Virus record (IMG/VR): IMGVR_UViG_3300044739_000022
Location: 1-45,274 of that record
DNA length: 45,274 nt
Strand: one strand, 5' to 3'
Origin: a virus
Shown here: piece after piece, positions 16,591 to 23,733 of the stretch
Numbering within the stretch: position 1 is the stretch's first letter
Layout: each line of letters begins with the position of its first letter
Notes under the pieces: generated by a model
The model's database searches: none
What the model was told of the DNA's origin: nothing
Seen by the model: the letters and a program-made list of their open reading frames with translations, nothing else
Position numbers and translations under genes: made by a program

Positions 16591-16865
16591 CCGACCGCGA
16601 CGCCTACGTCCTCGAACAGACGGACGCCCGGCGGCACACGCTGGCCCAGGTGCTCCACGGCGAGCTGGAGTGCCCGCGCGGTGCGGACCCCGTGTACCGG
16701 GGTACTCCGCCGTCCGGTACGCACCCGATGGTGGTGCCGGAGGCGTACCGCGACCTGGCCCGCGCCGGGCTGGTGATCGGCGACCAGATCACCGGACGCG
16801 GGTACCGCGCGGCGGAGGACTGGGGCCTGGACCCCGCCAGCCACTTCGGGAAGGGGAAACGATGA
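16587..16865 (+). CDS. Small unknown protein, paralogue A of a tandem pair
   Basis: The 92-residue protein has a C-terminal pattern DLARAGLVIGDQITGRGYRAAEDWGLDPASHFGKGKR-like in layout, shared with the next gene (D-L-x-R-x-G-L-V...T-x-R-G-Y-x-A-A-x-x-W-G-L-D-P-x-x-H). This part looks like the end of a small winged-helix or helical DNA-binding domain (L-x-x-x-G-L-V typical of a wing). It overlaps neighbours by four bases at both ends. Confidence 0.6.
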   Translation: MTDRDAYVLEQTDARRHTLAQVLHGELECPRGADPVYRGTPPSGTHPMVVPEAYRDLARAGLVIGDQITGRGYRAAEDWGLDPASHFGKGKR

Positions 16866-17137
16866 CGGAGAGCATGAGCTGGGGCGTGTTCCACCGGGAG
16901 ATGCTGGAGCACGCCGTCCGGGGCCGGATCTACACCTGGGCGGGCGAGCCCCTGCGCAAGGGTGCCGCCGCCCACGCCGAACGCTTCACGACGGAGCAGC
17001 AGGCCGCCTGGGCGGACCTGGTGCGCGACGGGCTGGTCACCAGTACGAGTGCGAGCGTCACCGCGCGCGGCTACATGGCCGCCGACACCTGGGGCCTGGA
17101 CCCCGATGAACACCTGAAGGGACGCGTTCGACCATGA
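16862..17137 (+). CDS. Small unknown protein, paralogue B of a tandem pair
   Basis: The 91-residue product starts at ATG 16862. Its C-terminal half is clearly related to that of the previous gene (DLVRDGLVTSTSASVTARGY, AADTWGLDP). The N-terminal halves differ more. A tandem duplication followed by divergence is the simplest reading. It overlaps the next start by four bases. Confidence 0.6.
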   Translation: MTESMSWGVFHREMLEHAVRGRIYTWAGEPLRKGAAAHAERFTTEQQAAWADLVRDGLVTSTSASVTARGYMAADTWGLDPDEHLKGRVRP

Positions 17138-17712
17138 GCCACTTCACCGACGCGCTGGCGTGCACGGAGCGCGCGCTGGCGCTCGCCCGGGATCTCGACA
17201 AGGTCCGAGACGCCGGGTCGCTCTCCCAGATCGCCTCCGGGCTCCGGCGCGAACTGGACTGCGCGATCCAGCGGCTCTCAGATGGCCTGGACGCGGCCGT
17301 CGGTGCCGCCACGGACGACTACGCCGGGAAGGTCCGAAACGACGCCATGGCGACCAGCCGGGCCGCCGCGCTGGCCGTCATGCGGCCGGGCTCGAAGCGC
17401 GCGGAGGTGCTACTGGCGCTTTACCGCTTCGGGGACCTGACCGACCTGGAGATCCAGGAGCGGCTCCAGATGGACCAGAACACCGAGCGGCCGCGCCGGG
17501 GCGAGCTGGTGGACGCCCAGCTGGCCACGACGGCCACCTTCTGGAACCAGGAGACGAACTTCCGCGAGTCGGCCACGCGCGCGCACAAGGGTCGGCAGTG
17601 GCAGATCTGGACGCTGACTTCGGCCGGCGTGGCGGCGGCGGAGAGGCTGACCGGAACGGAGGCCGCCTCCACTTCTCGGGCGGAAACCGTTGGGCCACAG
17701 CAGTTGTTCTGA
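17134..17712 (+). CDS. Winged-helix type protein
   Basis: This 192-residue product has a helical N-terminal half (residues 1-75) and a winged-helix-like half: KRAEVLLALYRFGDLTDLEIQERL (about 90-113), then M-D-Q-N-T-E-R-P-R-R-G-E-L-V-D as recognition helix with strand W-x-I-W-T-L-T-S-A-G as wing. This resembles small phage DNA-binding proteins that sense upstream sequence rules, but no effector site is seen. It closes the operon begun at 15.4 kb. It is a second, weaker candidate for the palindrome-binding factor. Confidence 0.6.
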   Translation: MSHFTDALACTERALALARDLDKVRDAGSLSQIASGLRRELDCAIQRLSDGLDAAVGAATDDYAGKVRNDAMATSRAAALAVMRPGSKRAEVLLALYRFGDLTDLEIQERLQMDQNTERPRRGELVDAQLATTATFWNQETNFRESATRAHKGRQWQIWTLTSAGVAAAERLTGTEAASTSRAETVGPQQLF

Positions 17713-17740
17713 TCCCTCACCACGGGGTTATGATCGGCGG
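17704..17740 (+). promoter_or_regulatory. Degenerate palindrome promoter P3
   Basis: TTGTTC (17704-17709), a weak palindrome (CCC 17714-17716, GGGG 17724-17727) and -10 TATGAT (17729-17734). The spacing is 18-19 bases. It lies at the end of the upstream gene and faces the leader and terminator at 17741-17858. Confidence 0.5.
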
Positions 17741-17858
17741 ACGCCCTACCGGGTGGGCCTGCCCTCCCGGACACCGAGCCACGAGAGGGCAAGCGCAATG
17801 ACGCTACAGGACCCGTAATACCGAAGAGCCGGACCCCCGACCAGGGTCCGGCTCTCGG
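17741..17858 (+). ncRNA. Attenuator-like leader RNA
   Basis: The RNA downstream of P3 contains a strong nested hairpin (17749-17770), a second pairing GCCCTC (17761-17766) with GAGGGC (17785-17790) that excludes the first, a six-codon frame (ATG 17798 to TAA 17818, MTLQDP) with AGAGGG upstream, and a terminator. The parts match a leader that decides whether transcription continues into the GIY-YIG gene. A free small RNA is the other option. Confidence 0.45.
17821..17858 (+). terminator. Intrinsic terminator before the GIY-YIG gene
   Basis: Perfect 11-bp stem GAGCCGGACCC (17826-17836) with GGGTCCGGCTC (17844-17854), extended by CCGA/TCGG. T tract is poor, as often in actinobacteria. Confidence 0.75.
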
Positions 17859-17925
17859 TGCTGGTTGAGTCGCCCGAACGACGCCAGCGAAGTCCTCCGC
17901 AGTCCACCACGAACTGGAGTACGAC

Positions 17926-18327
17926 GTGAGTGTAACAACATCTACTGACGTTTTTTGGTCGAGTCCCCCACCGCTCGTGCTCCGAAGCCGCGAAGGTGTC
18001 CTGCTGGGTGAGTGGCCGTGCACCTTCACCGGGTGGCACCGGCATTCCGGTCACGGCTTCGCGGGCTGGGTGTACACCCTGGTTGACGACCAGGACCGCG
18101 TGGCCTACGTCGGCCAGACCGGATTGATCACCAAGCGCTTGAAGCAGCACGGCCGGACGAAGCGGTTTGCCTGGTGGTACGCCTTCGGGACGAACGACTG
18201 GCGCGCCGACGAAACGGCGCACATCGAGCGATGCCGCCCGTACCTGTTCAGCGACGGCTCGGAGTGCCGGAACCCCGGCAACTCCCGGGTGATCTTCTAC
18301 ACCGACGTGCTGGCTGGTGAGCGGTGA
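17926..18327 (+). CDS. GIY-YIG nuclease family protein
   Basis: The 133-residue product starts at GTG 17926 with GGAG upstream. The nuclease core is clear: GWVYTLVDD (residues 47-55, the GIY strand), VAYVGQTG (59-66, the YIG strand), then R71 and H75 in TKRLKQH and a E-T-A-H-I-E motif (96-101) with the metal-binding Glu. The first 30 bases are unusually AT-rich with a T6 run, unlike the rest. It could be a free-standing homing nuclease or a repair nuclease. It overlaps the replication gene start (GTGA) and sits behind an attenuator-like leader. Confidence 0.8.
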   Translation: MSVTTSTDVFWSSPPPLVLRSREGVLLGEWPCTFTGWHRHSGHGFAGWVYTLVDDQDRVAYVGQTGLITKRLKQHGRTKRFAWWYAFGTNDWRADETAHIERCRPYLFSDGSECRNPGNSRVIFYTDVLAGER

Positions 18328-19097
18328 GCATTCGACTGATGACCGACGTGTGGGACACCGCCGTCTCCCCGGCGACCACGCGCCTGGTGCTGCTTGCGCT
18401 GGCCGACCAGGCGAACGATGACGGGGTGTGCTGGCCGTACATGGCGACCATCGCGAGCCGCGCCGGGTGCGGGCTCTCGACCGCGCGCAAGGCCTGCGCC
18501 GAACTGGAGACCCAGGGCCTGCTCCGGCGCGAGTTCCGGAAGGCCGAAGACGGCGACAACGATCGCAGCATCTACGTGGTCAACGCGGAGAAGCTGGCGG
18601 ACTTGGCGGGGGCCGCTCGATCTGAGCGGAGGGCCGCCAAGAAGGAGCGAGGGGGGCCGCTCAAATCTGGCGGGGGGGCCGCTCAGATCGAGCGGCATAA
18701 CCCCCAGGTGAACCCCCAGGTAGAACCTTTAGCCGCCGCTACCGCGTCGGGAGCGCTTTTCGAGGTTCCCGAGCAGGGACGCGAAGAGGCCAAGGAGCCC
18801 AAGCCGCCGACGATCAACCAGCGGGCGAACGTCCTCGCCGGGCGCCATTACGAGCGGCTCGGGAAGATGGGCAACGTGCCCGCCTTCGCGAAGATCGTCA
18901 AGCAGGCGCTGACCGCTGGCTGGCAGGACGCCGCCGTGGACGCGGCGATGGCCTTCATCGCGGAGAACCGGTGGACGCTCACCGCCGAACGGCTCGCCAA
19001 CACGCTCAAGGGCGGCCCCAAGCCCGCTTCCCGCCCGGCCCCGGCCCGGCCCACCAACGGCGCGAAGCGCGTCGGTAACCAGATCCTGGAGTACTGA
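18324..19097 (+). CDS. Replication initiator / replisome organiser-like protein
   Basis: The 257-residue protein has an N-terminal winged helix-turn-helix (residues 5-75: SPATTRLVLLALADQAND, then Y-M-A-T-I-A-S-R-A-G-C-G-L-S-T-A-R-K-A), a low-complexity linker (95-145) and a C-terminal helical domain (160-240). This layout, next to a replicative helicase, matches helix-turn-helix replication proteins of phages that load the helicase, in the manner of lambda O or DnaD-like proteins. The linker-encoding DNA holds iteron-like repeats, see the repeat entry. Start GTG 18324 overlaps the upstream stop; ATG 18339 is an alternative. Confidence 0.65.
   Translation: MSIRLMTDVWDTAVSPATTRLVLLALADQANDDGVCWPYMATIASRAGCGLSTARKACAELETQGLLRREFRKAEDGDNDRSIYVVNAEKLADLAGAARSERRAAKKERGGPLKSGGGAAQIERHNPQVNPQVEPLAAATASGALFEVPEQGREEAKEPKPPTINQRANVLAGRHYERLGKMGNVPAFAKIVKQALTAGWQDAAVDAAMAFIAENRWTLTAERLANTLKGGPKPASRPAPARPTNGAKRVGNQILEY
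18606..18723 (+). repeat. Iteron-like repeats, candidate replication origin inside the initiator gene
   Basis: Units of the form CCGCTC-N5-GAGCGG occur at 18613-18629 and 18679-18695 (both palindromic). Weaker copies lie at about 18634-18650 and 18657-18673. The period is 21-23 bases, about two helical turns, and each unit follows a G-run. One copy (18657) is in a different reading frame, so the protein alone does not force the pattern. A direct repeat CCCCCAGGT (18701, 18713) follows. This recalls lambda, where origin iterons lie within gene O. Confidence 0.55.
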
Positions 19098-19099
19098 CC

Positions 19100-20419
19100 A
19101 TGGCACGCAACGCGCACGACGTGTTCACGGAGCGGGCCATGCTCGCCGCGATGATGTCCACGCCCGAGCAGGTGACGGCGGCCTTCCTGTCCGTGCCCAC
19201 GGAGGCGTTCTACCTGATGAAGCACCAGACGATCGCCGCGATCATCCGCGAGCTGTTGATCCGCCGGACGCCGGTGGACGCGACCACCGTGCACGCCGCG
19301 ATCCTGGACCAGGGTCTGGCCTCCCGGATCCACGCCGTGGAGCTGTTCGAGATCGTCCAGCAAGGTGCCTTCGGCGGGGTGGGCTCCGTGGCCGCGTACG
19401 CGGAGCGGCTGTGCGAGCTGTACGCCCGCCGCCGGATGGCGGAGGAGTTCGTGCGCGAGGTCCAGCACCTGGATGCCCAGTGGGAGTCCGGCGAGAGCAC
19501 GCCCGTGGCGCCGACGATCGAGCGGGTCCGGATCATGCTGGAGGACATGGCGCGGCTGGCCTCCCCGTCGGCGGAGTGGGCACCTCCGACGCTGGCCGAC
19601 CTGCTGGCGGGCGAGTCCACCTACGACTGGATCGTGCCGGGCCTGCTGGAGAAGATGGACCGCGTGATGCTGACCGGGGACGAAGGCTTCGGCAAGACGG
19701 AGCTGGTGACCCAGATCCTGTGCGCGATCGCGGCGGGCATCCACCCGTTCACCACCGAGCCGATCCAGGGCGTGGGCGAACTCCGGGTCACGGTCATGGA
19801 TTGCGAGAACAGCCCGGCGCAGTCCCGCCGCCGGTACCGCCGCATGGTCGGGCTGGTCGATTCGATGCGCGCCCAGAACGGCCTCCCGCCGGCCAGCTGG
19901 GACAAGCGGCTGTTCATCGACTTCGCGCCGGGCGGGCTCGACCTCCTGAACGGCGCGGACATGATCCGGCTGGAGCGCTTCGTCTCCGCGACGGCGCCGG
20001 ACGTGCTCGCCATCGGGCCGCTGTACAAACTCCACCGCGCGGACATGAACAACGAGGAGGCCGCGCGCCAGCTGGTCTCCCAGCTGGACCAGCTCCGCGA
20101 GCGGTACGGCGTCGCGATCATCACCGAGGCGCACGCGGGGAACTCGAAGGACTCGGAGGGTAACCGCTTCATGCGGCCCCGTGGGTCGTCGCTGTTCCTC
20201 GGGTGGCCGGAGTTCGGGCTGGGGCTCCGGCGCGACCGTGAGGACCCGGACAAGCTGGCGCAGGTGATCAGCTGGCGCGGCCACCGTGATGAGCGGAGCT
20301 GGCCGCAAGACCTTACGAAGACCCACGGCGAAGGGATCTTGCCGTGGGCGCTCGGGCCGATCTCGCTGGAGAAGGCCTACGACATGCCTACGCACTGGGA
20401 CCCGATCGGCGATCAGTAG
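19100..20419 (+). CDS. DnaB/RepA-type replicative helicase
   Basis: The 439-residue protein has a DnaB-like N-terminal helical domain (residues 5-110, ERAMLAAMMSTPEQV...TEAFYLMKHQTIAAII) and a RecA-like ATPase core with Walker A GDEGFGKTEL (about 193-202), a V-M-D-C-E-N-S Walker-B-like strand, and D-V-L-A-I-G-P-L-Y-K-L later. The core is of the AAA_25/RepA type. It would unwind the fork after loading by the helix-turn-helix protein encoded just upstream. The gene starts three bases after that gene's stop. Confidence 0.85.
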   Translation: MARNAHDVFTERAMLAAMMSTPEQVTAAFLSVPTEAFYLMKHQTIAAIIRELLIRRTPVDATTVHAAILDQGLASRIHAVELFEIVQQGAFGGVGSVAAYAERLCELYARRRMAEEFVREVQHLDAQWESGESTPVAPTIERVRIMLEDMARLASPSAEWAPPTLADLLAGESTYDWIVPGLLEKMDRVMLTGDEGFGKTELVTQILCAIAAGIHPFTTEPIQGVGELRVTVMDCENSPAQSRRRYRRMVGLVDSMRAQNGLPPASWDKRLFIDFAPGGLDLLNGADMIRLERFVSATAPDVLAIGPLYKLHRADMNNEEAARQLVSQLDQLRERYGVAIITEAHAGNSKDSEGNRFMRPRGSSLFLGWPEFGLGLRRDREDPDKLAQVISWRGHRDERSWPQDLTKTHGEGILPWALGPISLEKAYDMPTHWDPIGDQ

Positions 20420-20426
20420 CGGTCCG

Positions 20427-20482
20427 CACTCACCCCCCGAACTGGGGGGTGAGTCGCGTAGGCTGCCCTCGGAGGTAGCCAC
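20427..20482 (+). promoter_or_regulatory. Palindrome promoter P4 before the lysis genes
   Basis: Perfect palindrome CCCCCC GAACT GGGGGG at 20433-20449. The flanking boxes (CACTCA, TGAGTC) are poor as -35/-10. A TAGGCT box at 20459-20464 may be the real -10, in which case the palindrome covers the -35 region. ATG 20483 has its own GGAGGT site. Confidence 0.65.
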
Positions 20483-21274
20483 ATGGGCAAGCACTTCGAC
20501 GAAGACGGCGACGGCGTGGCGGATCGGTATGACCGCGAGCACGGCAGGGACTTCGACATGGGAGTCCCACACGTCGCCGGTCAATATTTCCATCGACTGG
20601 AGCAGGCTCCCGGGCTCGGGCGCCACGTGCTCCACGACGCTCGCTCGCTCGACTACGACGCGGCCACGCTGGTCGAACACGTCACCCGCGAGCGGACGAC
20701 CTACCACCCCCGCCAGGGCGAGATCTTCGACCAGGGCGACGTGGGCGCCTGCACGGCGATGGCCGCGCTCGGTGTGCTGAACACCGAGCCCTTCGCCCGG
20801 TCGTCGCTGTTCACCACCCGGGACGCGCTGGCGTTCTACGGCCTGGAGACCCAGCTGGACGACAGCCAGATCCCCGGCCGCTACCCGCCGGACGACACGG
20901 GCAGCACCGGCTTGTGGAGCATGAAGGCGCTCAAGCACGAGAAGCTGATCGACGCCTACCGGCACGCCTTCAGTCTCACCACGGTGAAGAAGCTGCTCCA
21001 GGTGTCACCGGTCAGCATCGGGATCCCCTGGTTCAACTCCATGTTCACCGTGGACCGGGACGGCTTCGTGGTGGTCCAGACCTTCAGCGGGCTGGCCGGC
21101 GGGCACCAGATCGTCGGCTCCGGCGTCGACTTCGAGCGCCAGGCCGTGGAGATCACGAACAGCTGGGGTGAGGACTGGGGCAAGAAGGGCCGCGCCTTCA
21201 TCCGGTTCACGCACCTGGACCAGCTGTTGAAGCTGCACGGTGACGTGAGCGTGCCCACCGGGAGGATCGGATGA
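20483..21274 (+). CDS. Papain-like (C1A) cysteine protease
   Basis: The 263-residue protein shows the papain triad with the expected order: oxyanion Gln84 and catalytic Cys90 in DQGDVGACTAMAA, His208 in AGGHQIVG, and Asn226 in ITNSWGEDWG, the classic N-S-W-G motif. Residues 6-17 (D-x-D-G-D-G-x-x-D-x-x-D) form a calcium-binding loop of dockerin/TSP3 type. No signal peptide is seen. It starts the lysis operon and overlaps the lysin gene by four bases. It may cut cell-surface proteins at lysis, or act in the virion. Family assignment is strong; the target is unknown. Confidence 0.85.
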   Translation: MGKHFDEDGDGVADRYDREHGRDFDMGVPHVAGQYFHRLEQAPGLGRHVLHDARSLDYDAATLVEHVTRERTTYHPRQGEIFDQGDVGACTAMAALGVLNTEPFARSSLFTTRDALAFYGLETQLDDSQIPGRYPPDDTGSTGLWSMKALKHEKLIDAYRHAFSLTTVKKLLQVSPVSIGIPWFNSMFTVDRDGFVVVQTFSGLAGGHQIVGSGVDFERQAVEITNSWGEDWGKKGRAFIRFTHLDQLLKLHGDVSVPTGRIG

Positions 21275-22287
21275 GCGAAGGCGTCGACCTCTACACGAAG
21301 TACCAGACCGTGAGCGACTGGTCCGCGCTTCGCCGCGCTGGCAAGACGTTCGCCTACTTCAAGGGCACCGACGGGCTCACCACCCGCGACACCGCCGACT
21401 GGCCGGCCGCCGCGCGGAGCGTCGGGATCGCGTGCGGGCTCTACGGCTACGCCCAGCCGGGCTCCGCCGTGGACCAGTACAACCTCCTGCTCCGGACCGC
21501 CTACGACCGGAACGCGGTGGACCTGTCCCCGGCCCTGGACCTCGAAGACCCGTTCGTCCCCGGCAACGCGGCCGCGCAGTTCGCGATCGCCTGGCTGGGC
21601 CGCGCGGCGTCCATCGGTCAGCTGCCGGTCTTCTACGCGAACGACAGCATGATGAGCTACCTCCTGGCGACCGTGCGCAACTCGGTGCCCGGGGTGTGGC
21701 CGTGGATCGCGCGGTACGGCGCCACGCCGAAGAACCCGTACCGCACGTGGCAGTTCGGCAGCACGCGCAAGGTGCCCGGCGTGGTCGCCTCCGGCGTGGA
21801 TGAGAACACCGGCGACGCTCCGGTCATGCGGAGCGGGGGCGCGACTCCCACGCCCACCCCAACCCCGAGCGGTCGGCTGTCGATCGCACGAATGGAGGAA
21901 GTTGTGAGCACTCCAGTGATCCACGGCCCGACGCCGGTCATCAAGGACGGCGGCGGCCCCGGCAAGGACACGCAAGTCGAGTTCGCGGCCCAGGTCGTGA
22001 TCCCGTGCGGTGGTCAGCTGATCGTCCAGCCGCTGGACCCCGCCACCTGCTTCTTCGGCAACGCGGAGCCGGACGCGCCGGTGGGTTGCTGGGGCCCCGG
22101 CGGCGGAACGGGCGGCGGCCACTCGGTGGTCCCGGCCGCGAAGTGGAAGGACGGCACCGAGCGTCGGTGCGACTGGAACAACGCGCAGGCGTACGAGGTG
22201 CCGAAGGGCACGACGCGGGTCACGTACTCGCTGTCCAGCAACGGACGCACGTCCGTCCAGTTCGTCCCGAGCTACCTGCTCGGGTGA
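21271..22287 (+). CDS. GH25-type muramidase endolysin with C-terminal binding domain
   Basis: Residues 1-190 match the GH25 lysozyme layout: GVDLYTKYQTVSDW (first catalytic Asp6), F-A-Y-F-K-G-T-D-G, G-I-A-C-G-L-Y-G-Y-A, and the D-L-E catalytic pair at 90-92. A Thr-Pro linker (about 192-201) leads to a beta-rich 130-residue domain that likely binds the cell wall. Inside the gene, GTG 21904 has its own GGAGG site and would give the binding domain alone. It cleaves glycan strands at lysis once the holin opens the membrane. The holin follows directly. Confidence 0.85.
   Translation: MSEGVDLYTKYQTVSDWSALRRAGKTFAYFKGTDGLTTRDTADWPAAARSVGIACGLYGYAQPGSAVDQYNLLLRTAYDRNAVDLSPALDLEDPFVPGNAAAQFAIAWLGRAASIGQLPVFYANDSMMSYLLATVRNSVPGVWPWIARYGATPKNPYRTWQFGSTRKVPGVVASGVDENTGDAPVMRSGGATPTPTPTPSGRLSIARMEEVVSTPVIHGPTPVIKDGGGPGKDTQVEFAAQVVIPCGGQLIVQPLDPATCFFGNAEPDAPVGCWGPGGGTGGGHSVVPAAKWKDGTERRCDWNNAQAYEVPKGTTRVTYSLSSNGRTSVQFVPSYLLG
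21894..21906 (+). other. Internal ribosome site and in-frame start in the endolysin gene
   Basis: GGAGG at 21894-21898 lies five bases before GTG 21904-21906, in frame with the lysin (codon 212). Translation here would give a 127-residue free wall-binding domain. Multimeric lysins made this way are known in some Gram-positive phages. Confidence 0.55.
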
Positions 22288-22307
22288 CACCGAAAGGAAA
22301 CACGATC

Positions 22308-22670
22308 ATGAGGGTATTCGGCCGGGACCCCCTGGCGTGGACTACGGCAATCGCCGCGCTGGTCCAGTTCCTGTCCGCCTTCGTCTTCCACGCATCCGTG
22401 GAGCAGGAAGGCGTGATCGCCGCCGTGTCGCTCGCGGTCTTCGGCCTGATCGGTGCCGTCGCGCTGCACGACGGCACCTGGGCCGCTGCGGTGGTCACCC
22501 TGATCAAGGCCGGGATCGCGCTCGGGCTGGCGTACGGCCTGGCGTGGGCACCTGAGCAGCAGGCCACGGTCATGTTCGCCGTCCAGGCCGTGCTCCACCT
22601 GCTCGTGCGTGAGCAGGTCACGGCGCCGGTGGACGCGGCCGGCGACACGATCGGGAGCCGGGCACTGTGA
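22308..22670 (+). CDS. Holin
   Basis: The 120-residue protein has AAAGGAAA upstream and three hydrophobic helices (residues 10-29, 35-53, 60-80) plus a fourth weaker one (85-100), with a short charged N-terminus and a polar C-terminus. The position directly after the endolysin gene fits a holin that permeabilises the membrane and lets the lysin out. No other membrane gene exists in the cassette. Confidence 0.8.
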   Translation: MRVFGRDPLAWTTAIAALVQFLSAFVFHASVEQEGVIAAVSLAVFGLIGAVALHDGTWAAAVVTLIKAGIALGLAYGLAWAPEQQATVMFAVQAVLHLLVREQVTAPVDAAGDTIGSRAL

Positions 22671-23239
22671 GCGAAGGGCGGGGGTGGTCGTTCGTGCTGC
22701 CGTACGAGCGGCCGCCCCTGTCCGCCAACCGACGGAAGCACTGGTCACCAGCCCACAGGGAGTACCGCGAGACCCGAAATGACCTGTTCTACCTGGGCAA
22801 GCACTGGCAGCAGAAGCACGGCCTGGCCATCACGCCGGGCGCCCGGGTGGACGTGACGCTGTATTGGTATACAGGCTCCGACCGCGTGGCCGACAGCGAC
22901 AACCAGACCGACAGCCTGAAGCCGATCCTGGACGGGCTCAAGCTGGCTGGCGTCTTTCCGGACGATCGAGCGCGCTACGTCCGGCGCGCGGCGGCGGAGG
23001 TCGTCCCGCGTTCGTACGACCCCGAGCACCGCACCTCTCCTACAGTGATCCTGGAGATCCGGGAGGTGGCGTGTGACGGAGCCGATAGGGCGCCGGGGGA
23101 CGGTGATCAACTCGCTGATGGACGGGACCGGCCGGGCCCTCCAGAACGTCACCGTGCGGATCAAGCTGATCGCGCCGGGCGATCCATTCCTGACCAACGG
23201 AATCGGCGAAGTGCTGGCCGATACGGCCGTCGACACTGA
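22667..23239 (+). CDS. RusA-like Holliday junction resolvase
   Basis: The 190-residue frame begins at GTG 22667. The first 135 residues match RusA: P-L-S-A-N-R-R-K-H-W near 17-26, then D-x-D-N (76-79) with K85, ILDGLKLAGVFPDD (87-100). These are the metal-binding Asp residues and dimer core. RusA proteins are about 120-140 residues long, and here the family part ends near residue 135 (ILEIREV). The remaining 50 residues overlap the next gene in another frame and look like shadow sequence (D-R-A-P-G-D-G...). A short indel near 23070 or a genuine overlap are both possible. Confidence 0.75.
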   Translation: MSEGRGWSFVLPYERPPLSANRRKHWSPAHREYRETRNDLFYLGKHWQQKHGLAITPGARVDVTLYWYTGSDRVADSDNQTDSLKPILDGLKLAGVFPDDRARYVRRAAAEVVPRSYDPEHRTSPTVILEIREVACDGADRAPGDGDQLADGRDRPGPPERHRADQADRAGRSIPDQRNRRSAGRYGRRH

Positions 23240-23732
23240 CCACACCGGCCAGTGGTCGGCCACCCTGCTGCTGAACTCCGAGTTCGAGCAGGCTGGCAAC
23301 TACTACCTGGCGGACGAACGGTGTGCGCCGAACGGCATCGCCTGGCCCTTCCGGATCACGGCGGAGGGGGAGACGCACTGGCTGAGCGAACTGCTGATCG
23401 CCGTCCCACCGCCGGGCACCGACCCGCCGTGGTCGATGGCCCTGGACGACCTCTCCGACGTGGACACCGCCGGGAAGCAGGTCGGCGACCACCTCACGTA
23501 CGGATCGGCCGGCCAGTGGATCGCCCAGCGTTCGCCCGCGCTCGGGCAGTCCAAGCCCTTCGCGACGCCTACGCAGATCTGGGAGTTCATCCACGGCCTG
23601 GGCCGTCACCCCTTTCCCACGACCCGTGATCAGAACGGGAAGCAGTTCTACGGCGCGGTCAGCTGGCCGGATGCCAACACCGTGAAGGTCGAGTTCAACG
23701 ACCCGGTCATCGGCACGATGGAGGTCACCTGA
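23073..23732 (+). CDS. Minor tail protein with Ig/transthyretin-like domain
   Basis: The 219-residue product starts at GTG 23073 (GGGAGG upstream). Residues 1-110 look like a beta-sandwich with a surface loop: V-T-V-R-I-K-L-I-A-P, D-T-D-H-T-G-Q-W-S-A-T-L-L-L, N-Y-Y-L-A-D. Residues 160-219 (a W-E-F-I-H-G-L-G-R-H-P motif and a P-D-A-N-T-V-K-V-E-F-N-D-P-V-I-G-T strand) form the C-terminal fold seen in actinophage fibres. It is likely a tail-tip adsorption protein whose gene lies away from the tail operon. Confidence 0.65.
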   Translation: MTEPIGRRGTVINSLMDGTGRALQNVTVRIKLIAPGDPFLTNGIGEVLADTAVDTDHTGQWSATLLLNSEFEQAGNYYLADERCAPNGIAWPFRITAEGETHWLSELLIAVPPPGTDPPWSMALDDLSDVDTAGKQVGDHLTYGSAGQWIAQRSPALGQSKPFATPTQIWEFIHGLGRHPFPTTRDQNGKQFYGAVSWPDANTVKVEFNDPVIGTMEVT

Positions 23733-23733
23733 G

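Noticed and set aside
18324-18338. ATG 18339 as the start of the replication protein
   Set aside because: GTG 18324 overlaps the upstream stop in the GTGA style used throughout. The alternative cannot be excluded but is less consistent.
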